Made by a program: the position numbers and the translations under genes. The notes below the pieces were generated by a model, which was not told the DNA's origin, searched no databases, and saw only the letters and a program-made list of their open reading frames with translations. A stretch of 19,936 nucleotides of DNA from Galactobacter sp. (lineage in GTDB: Bacteria > Actinomycetota > Actinomycetes > Actinomycetales > Micrococcaceae): assembly GCF_022712295.1 (NCBI RefSeq), contig NZ_JALAGT010000104.1, positions 1 to 19,936 of the forward strand, in the 5' to 3' direction. Shown here in pieces: positions 1 to 6,747 of the stretch (its first letter is position 1; every line of letters starts with the position of its first letter).

Positions 1-285
1 AGCAGGTTGCGCTTGCGTGCGGAGATGAAGTTGCCGGGGACGGCCTGGCTTGAACTCAGTGCTTCCCTCCAGCAGGGCCACACCCGGTATGACCAGCGGG
101 CCATTTTCTTCCCCCACGGGCTCAGTGGTCGGCTGTACTGGTTCGCGGTCCTTCCCTTCCACGGACTCATCTTCTCCGGAATGGTGGCCCGCATCACCGG
201 TACTGCGGAAGGCAGGTCCAAGCGGTCGCTTCCCTGGAAACGAAAGACAGCCCGTACCGGGTCCGCTACCGCAGGTGACCAGTGA
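1..285 (+). CDS. C-terminal part of a DUF2867-type protein (5' end outside window)
   Basis: The reading frame is open from the first base to a TGA at 283-285, so the gene begins upstream of the window. The visible 94 residues start with an arginine- and leucine-rich strand (LRLRAEMKLPGTAWLEL), then AIFFPHGLSGRLYWFAVLPFH and a final GMVARI. This pattern is what I know from the C-terminal DUF2867 domain, a START-like fold that often follows an NAD(P)-binding epimerase-like domain. The last 30 or so residues are basic and not conserved-looking. Its stop overlaps the GTG of the P450 gene by 4 bases, which suggests the two are translated together. Function of the whole protein is unknown; a membrane- or lipid-related redox role is only a guess. 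The family call is by recognition of sequence pattern, without a search. Confidence 0.7.
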   Translation, partial: SRLRLRAEMKLPGTAWLELSASLQQGHTRYDQRAIFFPHGLSGRLYWFAVLPFHGLIFSGMVARITGTAEGRSKRSLPWKRKTARTGSATAGDQ

Positions 286-1544
286 GGACGCCACGCGGAA
301 GGTCGGGAGCCGCGGCAGCGCAGAACGCCGAAGGCACACAGGCGGCCCAGGGCAATCACCGCGCACCCGACGCCGCTGGCCAGAAGGTGGTGCGACTGGG
401 ACAGCTGCGGCCCGTGCAGGCGTTGCTTCGCTCCAAGCAGTCCACCTCTCAGGCGGGTTTCACCTCTGAACGCATTCCGGCCCGGCTCTTCTCACGCAGG
501 CCCATTCTGTTCGATAACGGCCCAACTCATGACCAGCATCGCAAGGAGTTGGCACGTTTCTTCAGCGCCAACAACCTGAGGCGTCGTCACGGCGCCTTCA
601 TTGAGCAGACCGCCCAGCAATTCGTGGCCAAGGCCGCGGTGGCCCCGACATGTGTGCTGGATGAGTTGTGCCTGCATTTCTCCGTGCGGGTGGCCTCGGA
701 GATCGTGGGGCTGACCGCCGGGAATACCGAGGACCTTGCAGGCCGCCTGGAAGCCTTTCTGCGCCAACCGCCGGTGGATCACACGTTGCCGGATCATGGA
801 CGCTCCAGCAAGGAGTGGATCAGGGCGGCGCATGGGGCCCTGCTGCCCTTGATGAGTTTCTATCTGCAAGACGTCCGCCCCGCCATCAGGCGCCACCGCG
901 CGCATCCGCAGGAGGACATCATCACTCATCTGTTGGAGAAGGGGTACCGGCCACGGGAGGTGCTCATGGAATGTCTCACCTATGGCACCGCCGGGATGGT
1001 GACCACGCGTGAGTTCATGAGTCTGGTCATGCTGAGAATGTTCGACGACGCCGCGTTGCGGCGCCGCTATCTTGGCTCCGCGTCCGCGGAACGCTTCCGG
1101 CTCCTGGAAGAGATCATCCGGCTGAACCCACCGGTGTCTCATCTTTACCGCCGCGTACAGAAGTCGGGTGGTGGTTGTCCCCATCAGCCCGGAACCATGG
1201 TGGACATCGACGTCGCAGCGACCAATACCGATGCCACGGTCTTCACGCCGGACCCTTTGGAGTTCTGTCCCGAACGGTCGTTGAGCGCGTCCGAGAGAAC
1301 GGGCCTGAGTTTCGGTGACGGCGATCATCGTTGCCCTGGTTCGCATCTGGCCATACTGGAGACGGATGCGCTGGTGCATGCCCTGCTCCGGGCCGGTGCC
1401 GTCATGGAGAGCCCACCCGCGCATCATTTCAATACCTTGGTGCAGGGGTATCAGTTACGAGATTTCGTGATCTCCTTCCGTGCCCACCTGGTCGCCGAGC
1501 AGTCCGGGCAGGACGCACCCTCCGGCGCCGAGGAGCCCGGTTAG
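282..1544 (+). CDS. Cytochrome P450
   Basis: A 420-residue soluble cytochrome P450, a heme monooxygenase. The heme-binding loop reads FGDGDHRCPG with the thiolate ligand at Cys351, and the K-helix ExxR pair is E277/R280. The I-helix motif is A237-G-M-V-T-T242: the threonine pair is present but valine replaces the acidic residue normally found before it (AGxD/ETT), which may alter oxygen activation. The GTG start at 282 overlaps the upstream stop (GTGA) and has no strong ribosome-binding site, so translational coupling is likely. The first 35 or so residues are low-complexity and may not all be real; a start near residue 36 is possible. A downstream photolyase and MarR gene suggest a role around light response or carotenoid modification, as P450s near crt genes in some actinobacteria. 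The substrate cannot be read from the sequence. Confidence 0.9.
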   Translation: MRTPRGRSGAAAAQNAEGTQAAQGNHRAPDAAGQKVVRLGQLRPVQALLRSKQSTSQAGFTSERIPARLFSRRPILFDNGPTHDQHRKELARFFSANNLRRRHGAFIEQTAQQFVAKAAVAPTCVLDELCLHFSVRVASEIVGLTAGNTEDLAGRLEAFLRQPPVDHTLPDHGRSSKEWIRAAHGALLPLMSFYLQDVRPAIRRHRAHPQEDIITHLLEKGYRPREVLMECLTYGTAGMVTTREFMSLVMLRMFDDAALRRRYLGSASAERFRLLEEIIRLNPPVSHLYRRVQKSGGGCPHQPGTMVDIDVAATNTDATVFTPDPLEFCPERSLSASERTGLSFGDGDHRCPGSHLAILETDALVHALLRAGAVMESPPAHHFNTLVQGYQLRDFVISFRAHLVAEQSGQDAPSGAEEPG

Positions 1545-1599
1545 CCCCCTGAGGCGGTACTCACAGTCCGAGTCCACCAGGGATCCGAACACGCCAGGG

Positions 1600-2172
1600 T
1601 CAGGCGCCCCATCCTCCCTTGCCCAGGGAGATCTCTGCAGTCATCTCGTTGAGGAAGCGGATGACGACCTCGCGTTCCTGGGAAGTGAGGCGGATGGCCG
1701 CGTTGACTCGTTTGGCATGCTGCCTACCCACAGTGCGCCTGACCAAGGCTTCCGTCTCCGGGGTGATCTCGATCGCAAAGGAGCGTCGGTCGGTGGGGTG
1801 CATCCGCCTGACCGCATGCCCACCGCGTTCCAGCCGGTTGAGCAGCTTGGTGGTGGAGGCGGCGGAAATGTGCAGATGTGCTGCGATCATGCTCGGGATG
1901 ACGACTTGGTCAAGGCGTTTGGCAGCAATCAGATAATGCAGCGCTCGCATGTCCTGGGAGCTGAGTTTCATGTACTGTTCCGAGGCTTCCAGGATGCCCC
2001 GCTCAGCATCTCGCAGCCCGGACAGAGCTCGCATGAGCCTGTCGATCTGCTCCAGCTCTTCCGCATCAAGGTCTGCTGCCTGCGAGTCGGGATTCTCCGA
2101 GTCGGCGGAACGCAGTTGATACATGCCTGCTGCGACGGGGTCTGGATCAAACGTCTCGTCTGCGTTCGCCAT
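1600..2172 (-). CDS. MarR-family transcriptional regulator (possible CrtR-like)
   Basis: A 190-residue winged-helix regulator. A long N-terminal extension (residues 1-40) precedes a dimerisation helix and the wHTH at about 75-135, with MIAAHLHISAASTTKLLNRLERGG as helix-turn-helix and the wing HPTDRRSFAIEIT, where DRR is the usual DNA-contacting signature of MarR proteins. I chose the ATG at 2172 because a TACTAT hexamer lies exactly 7 nt upstream (2180-2185), fitting a leaderless mRNA; an in-frame ATG at 2193 (MWRTIYR...) is the alternative and also lacks an SD. The gene is divergent from phr. In corynebacteria a MarR protein, CrtR, controls carotenoid genes in response to geranylgeranyl diphosphate; a MarR gene beside a photolyase gene makes a comparable role here plausible but unproven. 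Likely it represses phr and itself. Confidence 0.88.
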   Translation of the reverse strand: MANADETFDPDPVAAGMYQLRSADSENPDSQAADLDAEELEQIDRLMRALSGLRDAERGILEASEQYMKLSSQDMRALHYLIAAKRLDQVVIPSMIAAHLHISAASTTKLLNRLERGGHAVRRMHPTDRRSFAIEITPETEALVRRTVGRQHAKRVNAAIRLTSQEREVVIRFLNEMTAEISLGKGGWGA

Positions 2173-2253
2173 GCGATAAATAGTACGCCACATCGAGCCG
2201 ATTTGGCATATAGTAAACTCTTAGATACTTTCTACTCCTAGGGGTGATCTCTG
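2173..2253. promoter_or_regulatory. AT-rich divergent promoter/operator between marR and phr
   Basis: This 81-bp spacer is strikingly AT-rich for its surroundings. TACTAT on the minus strand occurs twice (2180-2185 and 2210-2215), the first placed for a leaderless marR transcript. For phr, TTGGCA (2203-2208) is a candidate -35 with GATACT (2224-2229) as a weak -10 at 15-bp spacing. The segment 2212-2229 starts with AGTA and ends with TACT, a loose inverted repeat that could be part of a MarR site. An SD (AGGGGTGA, 2240-2247) precedes the phr ATG. Promoter positions are inferred. Confidence 0.55.
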
Positions 2254-3576
2254 ATGAGCACGTTGGTCTGGTTCCGAGACGATCTGCGCGTCAGCGATCA
2301 TCCGGCACTCAGCGCTGCGGTGCAGGACGGGGAGGGCGTGGTGGCGCTCTACGTTCTCGACGAGGAATCGGATCACTGCCGCCCGCTGGGAGCGGCCGCC
2401 AAATGGTGGCTGCATCACTCGCTGTCAGCACTGACCGGCTCCTTGGAGCGGCTGGACATCCAGCTGGTGTTGCGGCGCGGACCGGCCAACCAGGTAGTGA
2501 GTCGGGTGGCCCAGGAATGCGCGGCAGAAAGAGTCACCTGGAACCGCCGCTACGGCGCAAACCGGCACCATGATGCCACCCTCAAGAGCTCCTTGAGTGC
2601 GAAGAACATCACCGTGAATTCGTTTCCCGGCGACCTGCTCTTCGAGCCCTGGAACATCACCACCAAGGAAGGATCCCCCTACCGGGTCCACTCGCCGTTC
2701 TGGCGTGCGTGCGCCACTGCCCCGGTACCGGCCTCCCCGCTACCAGTACCGCCGCCGGTGGCCAGAGGAGCAGACACACTGCCCAGCGATTCCCTGACCT
2801 CGTGGAATCTGCTTCCCACGGCCCCGGACTGGTCTGCCGGGCTCAAGGCCCGCTGGACCCCCGGAGAGGCCGCAGCCGGTGCAGCCCTGGAGGAGTTCTT
2901 CCACCACCGCTTAGCCGAGTATTCACAACGGGATTTCCCGGACAAAGAGGTTGGGTCAGAACTGTCACCGCATCTCAGATGGGGTGAGATCAGTCCGCGC
3001 AGCGTGTGGCACCACGAACACTCCCAGCAAGGTAACGCGAGCCTGTTCCTCTCCGAGCTGGGATGGCGGGAGTTCGCCAAACACACCGACTTCCACTTCG
3101 GTCCCCTGCATACGCACAACCTGAATCAACGCTTCGACACCTTCCCCTGGCGCAGCTCAGACGGTGACGAGCTGCAGGCCTGGCAATCCGGCACCACCGG
3201 GTTCGGCCTGGTTGACGCAGGCATGCAGGAGCTGTGGCAAACCGGGTTCATGCACAATCGGGTGCGGATGGTCACCGCATCGTTCCTCACGAAGAACCTG
3301 CTCCTGGACTGGCGTATCGGTGAGGCCTGGTTCTGGGACACCCTGGTTGACGCCGACGAGGCCAGCAACCCGTTCAATTGGCAATGGGTGGCCGGCTGCG
3401 GTGCGGATGCCGCCCCTTACTTCCGCATCTTCAACCCGGAGCTGCAGCAGAAGAAGTTCGACCCCCATGGCCGCTATGTCACCCGCTGGGCGCCCATGAG
3501 TGCAACGCCCCAGATCGTCGACCTGCCCTTCACCAGGAAACGCGCGCTACAAGCGTATGAGACCTTGCCGCGCTGA
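2254..3576 (+). CDS. phr: Deoxyribodipyrimidine photolyase (class I CPD photolyase)
   Basis: A 440-residue flavoprotein that uses blue light to split cyclobutane pyrimidine dimers in DNA. The N-terminal antenna domain opens with STLVWFRDDLRVSDHPAL, the hallmark of the photolyase/cryptochrome family. The C-terminal FAD domain has LSELGWREFAKH, the WQTGFMHNRVRM segment with the flavin-facing Asn335, and WQWVAGCGADAAPYFRIFNP (W376, W378, D385), matching classical class I CPD photolyases and not plant or animal cryptochromes. Length is normal (E. coli PhrB is about 470). The ATG at 2254 has a good SD (AGGGGTGA) 6-7 nt upstream. It is divergent from a MarR gene, so it is probably controlled by that protein, and lies beside a P450 gene; this suggests a light-protection module. 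Antenna cofactor type cannot be decided. Confidence 0.95.
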   Translation: MSTLVWFRDDLRVSDHPALSAAVQDGEGVVALYVLDEESDHCRPLGAAAKWWLHHSLSALTGSLERLDIQLVLRRGPANQVVSRVAQECAAERVTWNRRYGANRHHDATLKSSLSAKNITVNSFPGDLLFEPWNITTKEGSPYRVHSPFWRACATAPVPASPLPVPPPVARGADTLPSDSLTSWNLLPTAPDWSAGLKARWTPGEAAAGAALEEFFHHRLAEYSQRDFPDKEVGSELSPHLRWGEISPRSVWHHEHSQQGNASLFLSELGWREFAKHTDFHFGPLHTHNLNQRFDTFPWRSSDGDELQAWQSGTTGFGLVDAGMQELWQTGFMHNRVRMVTASFLTKNLLLDWRIGEAWFWDTLVDADEASNPFNWQWVAGCGADAAPYFRIFNPELQQKKFDPHGRYVTRWAPMSATPQIVDLPFTRKRALQAYETLPR

Positions 3577-3613
3577 GCGTGGGAACCAACGCGGCAAACA
3601 CGTCGGAAACAAA

Positions 3614-3640
3614 CTCGGCGACGTACGTCGCCAAGCCGAG
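3614..3640. terminator. Nested palindrome between convergent phr and corA (possible bidirectional terminator)
   Basis: GGCGACGTACGTCGCC (3617-3632) is a perfect 16-bp palindrome. It is partly overlapped by a wider pair of arms, CTCGGC (3614-3619) and GCCGAG (3635-3640), so two alternative stems can form. It lies between the 3' ends of phr and corA, where a two-way terminator is expected. There is no clear T-run on either side, so termination is not certain. Confidence 0.4.
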
Positions 3641-3664
3641 CCGCGCTCGTCGGGCATTGGGACG
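3638..3664. repeat. Dispersed repeat, copy 1
   Basis: A segment starting GAGCCGCGC and ending with CGTCGGGCATTGGGACG is matched, with small insertions and one missing base, by 9222-9251 downstream of the DUF2804 gene. Both copies sit just past a 3' gene end. It may be a degenerate member of a small interspersed repeat family. Confidence 0.35.
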
Positions 3665-3666
3665 AA

Positions 3667-4833
3667 CTACATCCAGTGACGCTTCTTGAACCAGGCCCAC
3701 AGACCTGCGGCAAGCACCACCATGGCCCCGATGGCCAGCGGGTACCCGAACGCCCAATGCAGTTCCGGCATCACGTCGAAGTTCATGCCGTAGATGGCCC
3801 CGATCAGGGTCGGCGCAAACAGGATGGCCGCCCAGCCGGAGATCTTCTTCATGTCCTCGTTCTGCTGCGCGGACACCAGCGTGGCATTGACCTGGAGGAT
3901 CTGATTCAGGGCCTCGCGCAATTCGGTGACGGACGTGTTCACGCGCGAGAGGTGATCGGTGACGTCTTGCAGATAGGCGCGCAGCGGATCGGGAATGGCG
4001 TACTTGCCGAAGCCGGAGCGCAAGGAGCCAAGGACGTCGCGCAACGGGGCTGCGGCATGTTGGAGGTCGATGACCTCCTTGCTCAGCCGGTACACGCGTT
4101 CGGTGACTCCGCGGTGCCCGTCGAAGACCTGCCGTTCGATCTGCTCGCGGTCCACGGTCAGCCCCTGCAGCACAGGGAAATAGCCGTCCACCACGGCGTC
4201 CAGGAAGGAATGGACCACGGCCTCGGCACCGAGCCGCAGCAGTTCGGGATCGCGAGGCACGCGGCCCAGATACTCGACGAAATCCTCGCTACCCTGCTCG
4301 GTGGACTGCCGGATGATGACCACCACGTTGTCGCGTGCCAGTAGGTGGAACTCGGTGAAGACCACGTCCTCGGCGGAGTCCACGTAGGCCGCCGCCCGCG
4401 TGACCACGAACAGCACCCCGTCATAACGTTCCAGCTTGGGCCGCTGTCCGGCGCGCTTGAGGTCCTCCACCAACAGGGGATGCAGGTCCCAGAGTTCCGA
4501 GAACTGATCCACTTGGCCGTCCGTGGGATGGTCGAAGCTGAGCACCACGAGTCGATTGGTCGGCGTGCCATCGCTGAGCGTGTCCGCCTCGGCATCCTGC
4601 GGTTCCGAGACCGGCGCGAACGCCGACTCGATGAGGTCTTCCCCCGCGGCCTCACGCAACGCCCGGGCGATGGCTTCGGTCTGGTCCGCCGGGTCCACCA
4701 TGGTGGCGCTGAGTTCGTGCCCGTTCTCGAAACGGGTGATCCGAATGCTGTCAGGAAAGGTTCCGGGGCGCGCCCGGACGGTCTCGGGCTGACGCCGCCG
4801 CAGCGAGGTTCGCGGTGTGGGGCGGGTGCTCAT
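3667..4833 (-). CDS. corA: CorA-family magnesium/cobalt transporter
   Basis: A 388-residue CorA-type divalent cation channel of the cytoplasmic membrane, which admits Mg2+ (and Co2+ or Ni2+) as a pentamer. The large N-terminal cytoplasmic domain carries the typical WDLHPLLVEDL segment, followed by a long charged helix (about 250-330). Two C-terminal membrane segments follow: about 331-349 (AAILFAPTLIGAIYG) and about 359-381. The selectivity motif GMN is at 349-351 in YGMNF, and the short tail FKKRHWM is basic as usual. The ATG at 4833 has a perfect AAGGAGG 6 nt upstream. The gene follows the CoA-transferase gene by 49 nt on the same strand and may share its transcript, although a Mg transporter has no obvious link to it. 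An extra N-terminal stretch of about 30 basic residues is common in actinobacterial CorA. Confidence 0.95.
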   Translation of the reverse strand: MSTRPTPRTSLRRRQPETVRARPGTFPDSIRITRFENGHELSATMVDPADQTEAIARALREAAGEDLIESAFAPVSEPQDAEADTLSDGTPTNRLVVLSFDHPTDGQVDQFSELWDLHPLLVEDLKRAGQRPKLERYDGVLFVVTRAAAYVDSAEDVVFTEFHLLARDNVVVIIRQSTEQGSEDFVEYLGRVPRDPELLRLGAEAVVHSFLDAVVDGYFPVLQGLTVDREQIERQVFDGHRGVTERVYRLSKEVIDLQHAAAPLRDVLGSLRSGFGKYAIPDPLRAYLQDVTDHLSRVNTSVTELREALNQILQVNATLVSAQQNEDMKKISGWAAILFAPTLIGAIYGMNFDVMPELHWAFGYPLAIGAMVVLAAGLWAWFKKRHWM

Positions 4834-4882
4834 GGGCGCCTCCTTGCTCCGATTTCGTGGGCTTGGCGCCCCAGCGAACCTA

Positions 4883-6046
4883 TCACTGTCGTAGCCAATG
4901 CCCGACGGCCTCGTTGTCGGCTCCCAGCGCGGGCGCAGCCCGTGCTGGGACCGGGATGGGCGGGTCCCAGCTCACCGGATTGCGTACGCCGCGCGCCACC
5001 GGCGCGCCCTCGGCGTCGTGCAATTCAAGCACCGGATGCAGACCGAGGCTTTGCGCGTAGTCCACGCCCTCACCGATCGTGGCGACCTTTCCAGCGGGCA
5101 CACCCACGGCGGTGAGCCGTCGCTGCCAAGATGCTGCGGTATCGGCTGCGAGCGCGTCCTCGAGGTGGATCTGAAGTTCCTCGCGGTGCCGAACGCGGTG
5201 CGGGTTGGTAGCGAAGCGTTCGTCAGAGGCCAGATCGGGGACCCCAAGTTCCGCGCAGAGCCTGTCGAACTGGCCGTCGTTACCGCAGGCCACGGCCAGT
5301 GGGGCGTCGGAGCAGTGCAGGGACTGGTATGGCGCGATGGACGGGTGCACGTTGCCGAGGCGGGAGGGTTCCTTGCCCGCGCCGAGGAAGGCTTGGGCCT
5401 GGTTGACGAGGCCGGCCTGCAGGGAGGAGAGGAGGTTGACCTCGATGTGCGCGCCCGTCCCTGTGGACTCGCGGCGACGAAGCGCGGCGAGGATACCGAT
5501 GGTTGCGTCCTTGGCGGTGAGGACGTCCACGAGCGCCACGCCCACCTTCATGGGGTCGCCGTCGGCGGTGCCGGTGACGTGCATGAGTCCGCCCACGGCC
5601 TGCACCACGAAGTCGTAGCCGGGAATCGCCGCCCCGCCGGCCGAACCGAACCCGGAGATGGAGGCCGTGATGAGGCCCGGGTTCCGCTTCGCGAGGTCCT
5701 CGTGACCCAGACCGAGCTTCTCCAGCGTCCCGACCTTGAAGTTCTCCACCAGGACGTCAGCCTTGAGGGCCAGCGCGCGGGCGGTGGCGAGGTCCCCCGG
5801 GTCGGAGAGATCCAGCGTGATGGACTCCTTGTTCCGATTCACGGACTCGAAGTACGTCGCAGTGCCGTTGTCCGAATACGGCGGCCCCCACGAACGGGTA
5901 TCGTCCCCCGAGCCCGGCCGCTCCACCTTGATGACTCTGGCGCCCAGATCCGCCAGGGTCTGCGTGGCCAGTGGGCCGGCCAGGACACGGGAGAAGTCGG
6001 CCACGATGAGGCCCTCGAGCGGTGCGGCGTCGAGCTGTTCGGTCAT
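4883..6046 (-). CDS. CaiB/BaiF family III CoA-transferase
   Basis: A 387-residue family III acyl-CoA transferase (L-carnitine CoA-transferase, formyl-CoA transferase and racemase superfamily), which moves CoA between carboxylic acids through an aspartyl-CoA thioester. Seen are the opening LEGLIVADFSRVLAGPLATQTLADLGARVIKVERPG, the NRNKESITLDL strand, and GDPMKVGVALVDVLTA with the predicted catalytic Asp174. The ATG at 6046 has AGGAG 10 nt upstream; a longer in-frame extension upstream overlaps the regulator and is not needed. Its start lies 4 nt after the stop of an ArsR-like gene, so the two form an operon. The acid substrate is not evident. Family members here include AMACR-like racemases as an alternative, but a full alignment would be needed to separate them. 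Confidence 0.92.
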   Translation of the reverse strand: MTEQLDAAPLEGLIVADFSRVLAGPLATQTLADLGARVIKVERPGSGDDTRSWGPPYSDNGTATYFESVNRNKESITLDLSDPGDLATARALALKADVLVENFKVGTLEKLGLGHEDLAKRNPGLITASISGFGSAGGAAIPGYDFVVQAVGGLMHVTGTADGDPMKVGVALVDVLTAKDATIGILAALRRRESTGTGAHIEVNLLSSLQAGLVNQAQAFLGAGKEPSRLGNVHPSIAPYQSLHCSDAPLAVACGNDGQFDRLCAELGVPDLASDERFATNPHRVRHREELQIHLEDALAADTAASWQRRLTAVGVPAGKVATIGEGVDYAQSLGLHPVLELHDAEGAPVARGVRNPVSWDPPIPVPARAAPALGADNEAVGHWLRQ

Positions 6047-6050
6047 GGGT

Positions 6051-6644
6051 TCAGATCTCCTCACTGGCTGCGGCGAGCAGGATGTTCCAGCCAAGCAGAT
6101 CGGTCTCCGTGCCGGCTTCCTTGGCCTTCCTCGCGTCTTCCCTGAACTCATCCACCACCTCATTGATGCGCTGGAGAAGTTCCTCGAAACGTGGTCTTGA
6201 CAGGCGGAGGGTGTAGTCGGTGAGGGTTCCACGGATGGTGGGATCCTCCCCCGTGGAGTACTTCGGCGCGTAGGCGGCAACCCGGGCGAGCAGGTCCTGG
6301 TGGTCCTGCATGATCCCCGCCATGACCGCCATCCCCAGTTGGCGATCCTGCATGGGAGCCTCGGGGGAACCGATGGTGCGGGCCCCTCCCACCGTCTTCC
6401 AGACCCTGTCCCGCTTGTCGCGCGCCAGCTCCGGGGCCTCCTCGATCAACCCTGCGGAGGCCAGGGTGCGCAGGTGGAAGCTGAGCCGATTCGCGGGTTC
6501 CCCCAGACGTTCGGCCAGATCGGCGGCCCTGGCAGGCCCGGATTGTCCCAAGGTGGTGAGGATGTGACGGCGGATGGGGTGCGACATCGCCTTGAGCACG
6601 TCCGTGGACATGGTCGCGTACTGCTGGGGGTTCTCCTTGGTCAC
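6051..6644 (-). CDS. ArsR-like winged-helix transcriptional regulator
   Basis: A 197-residue regulator with an N-terminal wHTH (MSTDVLKAMSHPIRRHILTTLGQSGPARAADLAERLGEPANRLSFHLRTLASAGLIEEA), the ArsR/HTH_20 pattern, followed by a helical domain of about 110 residues with no metal-binding cysteines. It is therefore probably a sensor of a small organic ligand and not a metal. I chose GTG at 6644: no SD precedes it, but TAGGCT lies 7 nt upstream (6652-6657), so the mRNA is likely leaderless. ATG at 6611 is a possible internal start; a TTG at 6719 would run through the operator and is unlikely. It is cotranscribed with a CoA-transferase gene and divergent from an MFS exporter, so it probably controls both. 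Confidence 0.85.
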   Translation of the reverse strand: MTKENPQQYATMSTDVLKAMSHPIRRHILTTLGQSGPARAADLAERLGEPANRLSFHLRTLASAGLIEEAPELARDKRDRVWKTVGGARTIGSPEAPMQDRQLGMAVMAGIMQDHQDLLARVAAYAPKYSTGEDPTIRGTLTDYTLRLSRPRFEELLQRINEVVDEFREDARKAKEAGTETDLLGWNILLAAASEEI

Positions 6645-6651
6645 GATGGCC

Positions 6652-6680
6652 AGCCTATCCGCCCCTGATTCCGATGGTGA
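6652..6680 (-). promoter_or_regulatory. Predicted leaderless promoter of the ArsR-like gene
   Basis: Minus strand: TAGGCT (-10, 6652-6657), 7 nt before GTG 6644; TCACCA (6675-6680) is a weak -35 (3/6) with a 17-bp spacer. The spacing to the start codon leaves no room for an SD. Inferred from position and hexamers only. Confidence 0.4.
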
Positions 6681-6697
6681 CAGATAGTCAAATTTCT

Positions 6698-6739
6698 TTG
6701 CGCAAGTTCTGTTGCGCAAGTTCTATTGTGCATTTACTC
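6698..6739. repeat. Three tandem 14-bp repeats, likely operator of the divergent promoters
   Basis: Three consecutive 14-bp units: TTGCGCAAGTTCTG (6698-6711), TTGCGCAAGTTCTA (6712-6725) and a diverged TTGTGCATTTACTC (6726-6739). The first two differ by one base and each contains the palindrome TTGCGCAA. They lie between a winged-helix regulator gene and an exporter gene and overlap the predicted exporter promoter, which makes them the obvious candidate binding site for that regulator. Confidence 0.65.
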
Positions 6740-6740
6740 T
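6712..6740 (+). promoter_or_regulatory. Predicted leaderless promoter of the MFS gene
   Basis: TTGCGC (-35, 6712-6717), a 17-bp spacer and TACTCT (-10, 6735-6740) end 7 nt before the ATG at 6748. No SD is present. The -35 lies in the second 14-bp repeat and the -10 spans the end of the third, so a bound repressor would block polymerase. Confidence 0.45.
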
Positions 6741-6747
6741 GATCGTC

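Noticed and set aside
492..1427. 311-codon minus-strand frame
   Set aside because: Antisense to the P450, whose heme and ExxR motifs are intact.
2194..2253. Insertion sequence or attachment site in the AT-rich spacer
   Set aside because: There are no terminal inverted repeats, target duplications or nearby transposase; the AT content fits a promoter.
4898..6145. 415-codon plus-strand frame
   Set aside because: Antisense to the CoA-transferase gene, which has its catalytic Asp and family motifs.
6646..6747. Longer starts for the regulator (TTG 6719) and exporter (TTG 6712) genes
   Set aside because: Both would begin inside the 14-bp repeat operator; nearer starts fit the predicted promoters better.
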